A stretch of DNA of 64,000 bases from Leptasterias polaris (taxonomy: Eukaryota > Echinodermata > Asteroidea > Forcipulatida > Asteriidae): NCBI GenBank assembly GCA_037783415.1, contig JAZGTN010000037.1, positions 3,720,001 through 3,784,000 of the forward strand, in the 5' to 3' direction. Below are positions 59,101 through 64,000 of the stretch, one piece after another; position 1 is the stretch's first letter; each line of letters begins with the position of its first letter. The position numbers and the translations under genes are program-made. Under the pieces are notes generated by a model. That model ran no database searches, was not told where the DNA came from, and saw only the letters and a program-made list of their open reading frames with translations.

Positions 59101-61957
59101 TAATTGTTTATTCAGATCGTTTCATTTTGAATAACATATACAAATGTGAAGAAGAACTACTTAAAAACATACCTTCTATTTGGCAAGTGATAATGTAGGA
59201 TAATAAGGTATGAAAGCAACGAATGAATACATGTCCAACTTCAAAGTGAATTTACTCAAAATGCACTTTTTTCTGATTCGTCACTATGAGAAAAATGCGA
59301 CGAATTGTTTAATTTACATGGTCGAGTGAAAGTCCCGAGTAACATTGAGATTTTCTTGCAATTCAAGCCCTGCGGTGTAACATCTCACAATCTAGTGAGG
59401 CTCATGGTAACATCTCGCTGATGGTTTTTATCAAAAGAGAAATGAGCCAATGGTATCGAACGAAAATCACACTTTAAGGAGTTTGGTAGCAACATAGAAA
59501 TATCTGTTGGGTAGGCTCTGCAAAAGAGCCGATGGTGTAAATAATTCACAATCTACAGAGGTTTGTGGTAGCACCATGGAAATATCTCTTGGAGTTGTGG
59601 TGGCTCTGAAAAGAGTTGGTGGTGTTAAAACACAACCAAAGTGTTTCTTTAGACTTCAAGATTTCCAAACGAAATTCCCCTTTGTAAAATGAAAATGTCA
59701 GCAATTCATTGATGAAATTCAAGGCCTGCTTTGTATTTACTATAAGAATAATTGGACTCCATAAACAATTCTAATAGACTTTTCCTTGACCCTTGTTTCC
59801 CTCATCAGTTTGTTAACCATCCTCAGATTGCCCCAAGATTAAACGAAGAAGATGAAGAGTGCCTTCATTATCTGAGGAGGCTGAACATTGATAACCACGA
59901 GGACCTTAAGACGGGCTACCGAATCACATTCCACTTTGCCGAAAATCCCTTCTTGGAGAATAAAACTATCTGCAAGGAATTCAGTTATTCTGAAGATGGT
60001 AAGGGGAAAAAACAATATGTTTATCACCTGCTTTTTTGAAAAAGGAAGGAGGATTTTATGATTTTTTGGGGGGGTTTGTTTGTTTTTTAGTTTTTTTTTA
60101 AATGGCCGCTCAACACATTTTTCAAGACAACCGGCTGGGCTATTTTTCAAGATGATTGCCAGTTTGAGCAAAAATTTTCACAAGCTGGTTATTTTATGCA
60201 TATGTTGGAAAACACCAATTGAGGATACTGGTCTTTGATATTTACCAAAGTATTCCCTGTCTTTAAGTCAAATTGCGATACTTTTTTGTCTTGTACAGGA
60301 GAACCCACCAGCAAGTGTGACGTCATTCGATGGAAACCTGGCATGGACCTCACCAAGAAAGTGCCCAAGAAGAAATCCAAGATGGAAGTTAAATGCTTGA
60401 GTTTCTTTACGTGGTTCAGTGACCATCTCGATGCTGGGAATGATGAGATTGCCGATGTAAGGATCAGCAAGTGCTTTTTAACTTTGTACCAAAATATATA
60501 GAAACTAAGAAATAGATAGATTGTGATAGATTGCATTTATTTATTGTTCACATTTTGAAGAATTTTTTTTGAAGGTAAACAAAAACAAAAAACGAAACAA
60601 ATATCCGCACTACCTCACTATTGCCTGCGATCAGGGCCTAATTTCATAGAACTGCTCAACCACAAAAAGTAGCTAAGCACAACAAAATAATGTTAACCAG
60701 ATTGTGGTTACCAGCCAAAATGCCCTTTCTCATGTACAATCTGTGACTGGTAACCTGCTAATTTTTGTTTAGCAGAAACTTGTTAACCAATATTTTCTGC
60801 TTTAGCTCTATGAAATTGAACAAATTGTTCTGTTTGTTGTTTATTTTATTACTCATATTGTTGTTGTTGTTGTAGGTTATCCGGGATGACCTGTGGAGCA
60901 ATCCCTTGCAATACTACCTCATCCCAGACTTTGACGATTCCATGGAAAAGTCTCTGTTCACAGATTCCTATCTGGACAGGTATAATATTCAAGACAAACT
61001 TTGATTTTAGTTTCACGATGCCATCACTTGAAAATACAAGATCTTTTTTAGAATCATTTACCTATCAACCTCCTCCCCCCCATCACCAAATGCACAGTAA
61101 AAATGATAAACACATAAAGACACAAATTCTGTTTTTTACATCCCTGTGGAGACATCTTTTGTTCTTTTCTTTGTCCCTGTAGTTAACAACCTCCCATAGA
61201 CTTTGTACACAGAATTCCTTGTGGTGCACCCCAGTCTTTAAAATTCCCCTATGGAGACCTTTTGTGTTCCAGAGAATGATTTCCCTTGTATAGCAGAGCA
61301 TATTGCTACACAAAATGCATCAGTTGCTACTCAAAAATCAGGAGTTGCTACTCAATATTAGCATTCAGTGTGCACAAAACAAGTTCAGTCTTAATTGTTT
61401 GCTATGCAAAATTGCTGGACAAAAACGTTCCCTGTGTTCCCTTTTCTGTTATATCCGCTGTCTCCTCCATAAGGAAGTGAATATAAAATCATTGCGCCAA
61501 GACTTCAGATCCGAGTCTAACATTTAAAGCTGACTGGTAAAAATGAGAAAGTAGTCATTTTCTCCAGGCAAACTTCCTTTACGGGGAGGTAAATTCACTA
61601 TTTTGCCGATTACAATTTCTTGAATTCCGAGTGTGAGTGGTAAATTGAAATGGTTTATTGACAATCAAATTCGACAAAAGACAGCTCGACGGCTGATACA
61701 TAACAAATTAACAAAACGTAAAAAGGATAAAATAGAAAGAATAGGCCATGATAATTAAAAAGAAAGACAGTATAGAGAAAAAATGTTAAAAGATGTTTTT
61801 GTTTTGTTGCCATAGTGATGAGAGTAATGAAGTGGAGGTCAGCGATGAAGCAACCTCGCCTAGGGTCAGTCAAACTAAACAAGACAACATTAAAGACTCT
61901 AGCAAGAGGAAAGAGGGAGCAACTCCAACTAGCAACAAAGGTGAATTAAAATGTTAA
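53108..61957 (+). CDS. SET: SET/TAF-I-type NAP-family histone chaperone (spliced)
   Basis: Exons: 53108-53419 (ATG, MDGHSPQKQAK, ends KIPNFWICT), 59809-59998 (FVNHPQIAPRLNEEDEECLHYL), 60299-60456 (ends DHLDAGNDEIAD), 60876-60979 (VIRDDLWSNPLQYYLIPD) and 61816-61957. Phases match at every junction and give 301 residues. Family members bind core histones, and SET also inhibits PP2A and histone acetylation in the nucleus. The order is: disordered N-tail, a dimerisation helix (DILEQIDNCQGEIENLNEAASEEI), then the NAP earmuff fold. It is odd in lacking the long acidic C-terminal tail of SET; exon 5 is Ser/Lys-rich (SDESNEVEVSDE...KRKEGATPTSNK). The reading runs into TAA at 61955-61957, but GTGAAT at 61941 could be a donor to exons beyond the window. 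The SFFTWFSDH block is also like TSPYL proteins, so a SET/TSPYL intermediate is possible. Intron 1 (6.4 kb) holds a DNA transposon. Confidence 0.88.
53420..53949 (+). other. SET intron 1, 5' part before the transposon
   Basis: AT-rich intron sequence. The segment about 53834-53915 (GGTCGAGT-type start, ATTTTCTTCCAAATTCGAGCC) resembles 59323-59375 on the far side of the transposon in the same orientation. This is probably an older repeat that flanks the insertion. Confidence 0.5.
54215..55447. other. Transposon 5' non-coding segment
   Basis: AT-rich, with many stops in all frames. It should contain the promoter and, if the ORF is spliced as inferred, a short 5' exon that I could not locate. 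A small block near 54500-54560 repeats TAACACTAACA / CAAGTTAACA. Confidence 0.4.
55448..57898 (+). CDS. Putative transposase, Tudor-like N-terminus plus D-D-E-type core (uninterrupted ORF)
   Basis: The 816-codon ORF has no stop or frameshift. Residues about 12-70 look like a Tudor-type barrel (VLVKWEDGSTNVVKVEEL, GSIVKMWW...KWWMAKVI). Residues 102-137 form a Cys/His cluster (CC-x4-C-x7-C-x2-C-x-C-x2-C-x2-H). CGLCQTYH starts at C479. The likely RNase H-like core has D533 (VAVFDLQQV), D610 (ALFADGCAGQNKNS) and E651/D653/E660 (HGQSEGDSAHSTIE). From memory, D-x-C-x-G-Q-N-[KR]-N with G-H-x-x-E-x-D-S-x-H-S-x-I-E marks a large group of unnamed metazoan proteins; the catalytic role is inferred. The apparent start MFFLLLRIT is probably not real: TTCTTTTTGTTACTTAG there looks like a 3' splice site, so the coding exon likely begins at about 55465-55490 with a short exon upstream. 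The stop is TAA at 57896-57898, and AATAAA lies near 58391. Confidence 0.78.
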   Translation: MFFLLLRITYPSPGSDVLVKWEDGSTNVVKVEELRAEASDVLKKGSIVKMWWKPQNKWWMAKVIAFEGDDYSSEDELHEDDDNIPLARLFETLQKQHEDTPCCETVNCTSEVWAACLTCQCFLCFQHFEESPPCHLHNKWVPAPAPQKPNCAVVDLEDVPLYQILSDNTDPSQGVDIENLHANIVPLFSNVPASVCDEDTPEPSSFVTIEDQEQRVPVNPLSPQPEDFIVEGSQHEDLDTMPSIKDSALSTKTTRKILRNMGMSYTNASNKVVPSRRGLKPTCSGVMCSKKNLACSLFSLTRRQNIQSAFFDLVNLKDQRAWLSRHVQHSHPRKADGTRKKRTLHYNLPDDQGISKIVCRIMFLNTLGVSERQVRTALSKTSYDGVMESEKRGGVKGSRKKIQEELKNAAKVHINKFPRTESHYCRKNNTRQYLAPELTVRKMYEMYKEENNPPLSFSLYYSVFSSMDLKFHRPKKDMCGLCQTYHESKHNDRELLQGRYETHIAEKNKVREIKSDLKEKSLTDPKLRVAVFDLQQVIFLPLSNRSELFYKRRLSCYNFTVYVLDSKFCQCYLWHEGIAARGANEIVSHLYNFLLEADSDGIEEVALFADGCAGQNKNSIIPSMMLRFVNNAKNVKQITMHYFETAHGQSEGDSAHSTIERALKRAGEMFLPSQLATVIRLARTTPYDVVQVQKKDILDWKQYSEQLGVLRVRSLSNGEPINWTKLKQFRVKHNQPKTLHVKMSHLDNSFSMLQLDDHQRRSSGSTQSLSHPKRAYFLDLPKLSSAKYNDLIKLCQGNTPVVRHPEHQQFYKELPH
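57899..58906. other. Transposon 3' non-coding segment
   Basis: AT-rich sequence following the transposase stop, with AATAAA at about 58391 and 58596 as possible poly(A) signals. No second ORF is convincing. Confidence 0.5.
58907..59090. repeat. Subterminal TGACGAAT repeat array of the transposon
   Basis: Two 62-63-bp units, each carrying TGACGAATAAGCCC, a T-rich run and CTGACGAATTGGGCAC, followed by partial copies. Spaced short motifs inside TIR ends are typical transposase binding sites. The left end has a sparser set (53975, 54144, 54205). Confidence 0.7.
59273..59309. repeat. Right TIR of the SET-intron transposon
   Basis: CTGATTCGTCACTATGAG then AAAAATGCGACGAATTGT. It mirrors 53950-53986 with about one mismatch. 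The outermost matching bases are CGAATTGTT on the right and AACAATTCG on the left. Confidence 0.8.
59310..59808 (+). other. SET intron 1, 3' part after the transposon
   Basis: Degenerate repeat sequence with several GGTGTAACATCTCACAATCTA / GTAGCA(A/C)CATGGAAATATCT blocks (59375-59640), spaced about 70-100 bp. It ends in the acceptor CCCTCATCAG of SET exon 2. Confidence 0.5.
60632..60823. mobile_element. MITE family F1 copy
   Basis: CAGGGCCTAATTTCATAGAA to GCTCTATGAAATTGAAC, in the SET intron before the exon at 60876. Confidence 0.8.
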
Positions 61958-62944
61958 ACTTTGGCAAAATTTCACAGCTGCTCTACTGAGAATATCGCTT
62001 AATGTTGGACCAGCGGTAAATTTCATTTTGACTGGGAACTTGTTCTAGCTTAGCAGGTTGTTTTGCAAGTTAATTTGTGTGCTTAAACAGACACATGAAA
62101 GTAGTTCCTGAATCCAATTCCATGGAGCTGTGAAGCAATAAAATCTGCTTAGCACAGAAACATTTTGATTGGCAAAAACACTGGTCACTAGCCAGAATAC
62201 CATGTAATGTAATGGGTTGTGACTGGCAGTCTGCTAATATTTGCCTAGCGGACAAATTTGCTAAGCACTGTTTTTGGTAGGTCTGGGAAATGAGCCACTT
62301 GGATTTGAATTGTATGCTTAAATGTAACCCATCTTAGTGCATTTTAGTTTACCTTTTTATGCTTTTTGTGAAACGCCTTAGAGCATTTAACAAAATAGAT
62401 TTGGCGGTATGTAAATGTATTTTTATTATTAATGTCTGGTACAGTGACTTGCTTGCTTAACTTTGAATTCCTCAGACAGTTGCTATGTCACATGGCTTAG
62501 GCCATGCTTTTGCGTAGTTACCGAAGAGACAGCAAATGACCGTAAACAGTTCTGAGTGAAAGTCTGCCGCACAATGGTACCAGGGTTTGCGCATCAAGGC
62601 AATTTCATAAGCAGTTTTAATGCAGAAAACACTACTTCACAAATTTCTTTACTGAGCCAAAAAATGAGCAGGGCACCAGTCGCAACAATGAAAACTTTAA
62701 GGAATTTTGGCTGGTTACCTGTTTCTGCTGAGCAAATTTGTTTGTGCTTACAGGCTTTATGAAATTGGCCCCTGGAGGTTGCTATATGAATATTTGCCCT
62801 AAAGTATTGTCGTCGCTGTCTTTAGTCAGGGCAATCCAACTTGAGTATTCACTTGTGACCAATCAAGTCATTGCACCAGTATTTATTCAAAATCTAACTC
62901 ACCAATGACGTGCTGGGCTTTTGAGCAAATGCTTGAGACAATGA

Positions 62945-63150
62945 GTGGTTGGGTTGGCATAGTGGTATCGTCCTTGCCTTCCACCTCAAGGACCCTGGTT
63001 CAAGTCACCCCGGGGGCACTATGTGGATTGGGTTTTCAGTCCCTACCCGAATAATTCTTTGGAGTTTTCCTCCCACGTCTAAAACTAAAACTTCCTTTTT
63101 TGTCTTCTCTCCATGGGGCTCTTGGCTATTAAGTTTGCTTTTCTAAGAGC
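62945..63150 (+). mobile_element. SINE family C copy
   Basis: GGGTTGGCATAGTGGTATCG, CCTGGTTCAAGTCACCCCGG, then TTTCAGTCCCTACCCGAAT and TCTTCTCTCCATGGGGCTC. It is uninterrupted and serves as the model for the split copy at 27869. Confidence 0.75.
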
Positions 63151-63710
63151 CCTTGGCTTCTCAACCAACAATATATATAAATCAAATGAAATGCTAAATA
63201 AATGACACATCTTGGTACAGTTATATTTTTTTTAAATATGATATGAATCGGTGGTATCAGATTTATTAAAGAACAAGGAAGTTTTCACATCAAATCAATA
63301 CTTTTATAAAAATTATAACAATTTCCGGTATAAGTAAGTATCATTATTATTTCCACATTATTTATAATTTTACATACTTCTTATGCAATGATAATATCAC
63401 TCAGTCACTGTTATCAATAATCAATTAATAAACATGATTTAAAAATTAAGGAAGAGTTTTTACTGTCTTGTTGACCAATTAATTCAATGTAATGGATGTG
63501 CTTTTTGTAATATTAATAAACAATGCAAATATAACGCGCTGTGATATCATGTGAGGATTGCATCTAAACAATACACAATCAGAACTTCCTTTAGACAGGT
63601 TTTGTGTGATAAAGGCACCATGTGAGCCTGCAATATGTAGACAATACGTACATCTAAAGCAATACACAGCCTTCTTCTACTGGCCGATCTTCCAATATTC
63701 AAATTACCAG

Positions 63711-63888
63711 GAGCCAATTTCATAAAGCTGTTTTGCAGAAAAAACTGCTTAAAAAATTTCTCTGCTAAGCAAAAAATGAGTTGGGCACCAGTCGCAACAA
63801 TGACATTGTTATGGAATGTTGGCTGGTAACCTGTTTCTGCTGCTTAGCACGATTTTTCTGAGCTTAGTAAGTTTGTAAAATTGGGCCC
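63711..63888. mobile_element. MITE family F1 copy
   Basis: GGAGCCAATTTCATAAAGCT to GTTTGTAAAATTGGGCCC. A closely related copy lies at 62600-62774. Confidence 0.8.
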
Positions 63889-64000
63889 AAACTATAATAT
63901 GATATCATAACGCTATTGCATCTAAATGGTACAGAGTTTTATAATATTAATGCTTGTTCCTTCAAAATGCTTTCGGAATTTAAAGAACCTGCTGATAGTT

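Larger units (their letters stand above)
53950..59309 (+). mobile_element. Candidate full-length DNA transposon with TIRs, family not recognised
   Basis: The left end, ACAATTCGTCGCATTTTT followed by CTCACAGTGACGAATCAG (53950-53985), is the near-perfect reverse complement of the right end at about 59274-59308. That gives TIRs of about 35 bp. Inside them TGACGAAT-type motifs recur: left at 53975, 54144 and 54205; right at 58911, 58953, 58973, 59015, 59036 and 59078, partly as a 62-63-bp tandem duplication. Between the TIRs is one long ORF (55448-57898). The element is about 5.36 kb and lies in sense orientation in intron 1 of the SET chaperone gene. Outer ends and target-site duplication cannot be fixed: flanks read TTC/AA on the left and TTTAA on the right. 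The uninterrupted ORF and matching TIRs argue for a fairly young copy. Confidence 0.75.
61958..64000 (+). other. Downstream of SET: intron or 3' flank with repeats
   Basis: No exon could be supported. It holds three copies of the GGGCCCAATTTCATA MITE family (62105-62290, 62600-62774, 63711-63888) and a tRNA-derived SINE (62945-63150). AATAAA near 62136 and 63195 could serve as poly(A) signals if SET ends at 61957. Confidence 0.5.

Overview
The window is animal nuclear DNA, AT-rich and full of introns, transposon remnants and minisatellites. The encoded proteins are close to their vertebrate counterparts, which together with the tRNA-derived SINE families suggests an invertebrate deuterostome. 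An echinoderm such as a sea star is my best guess, but the species cannot be fixed from sequence alone.

Three host genes can be reconstructed by splicing. (1) From position 404 to 46761 on the + strand lie 42 exons, including a 24-nt microexon, encoding the C-terminal four fifths of the multifunctional cytosolic acetyl-CoA carboxylase (ACACA type). They cover the end of the biotin carboxylase domain, the biotin carrier domain with its E-V-M-K-M biotinylation motif, the long central region, and both halves of the carboxyltransferase, through to the stop codon. The 5' exons lie outside the window. (2) From 51007 to 52507 on the - strand is a two-exon SETMAR-type histone methyltransferase (pre-SET, SET, post-SET) with no mariner transposase part. 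It is convergent with ACACA, and the two 3' ends probably meet near 50.4-50.6 kb. (3) From 53108 to about 61957 on the + strand is a SET/TAF-I-type NAP-family histone chaperone in five exons. It starts head-to-head with SETMAR about 600 bp away, so the two chromatin genes may share a promoter.

Intron 1 of the SET chaperone gene holds what looks like a complete, about 5.4-kb DNA transposon (about 53950-59309). It has terminal inverted repeats of about 35 bp, arrays of a TGACGAAT subterminal motif, and one uninterrupted 816-codon reading frame. The predicted protein has a Tudor-like N-terminus, Cys/His clusters and a candidate D-D-E catalytic core of a kind seen in many unnamed metazoan proteins. 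Its first exon seems to be spliced. This is the best candidate for an undescribed system in the window.

The ACACA introns carry at least four tRNA-derived SINE families, several MITE/foldback families (one with ten or more copies), four LINE 3' ends, and many tandem repeats. Some of these touch gene expression directly: a 44-bp array that repeats the 5' splice site of its exon about 18 times, a 42-bp array whose first copy supplies the ACACA stop codon, a perfect 57-bp hairpin 41 bp before an exon, and a 13-copy array of perfect CRE palindromes.
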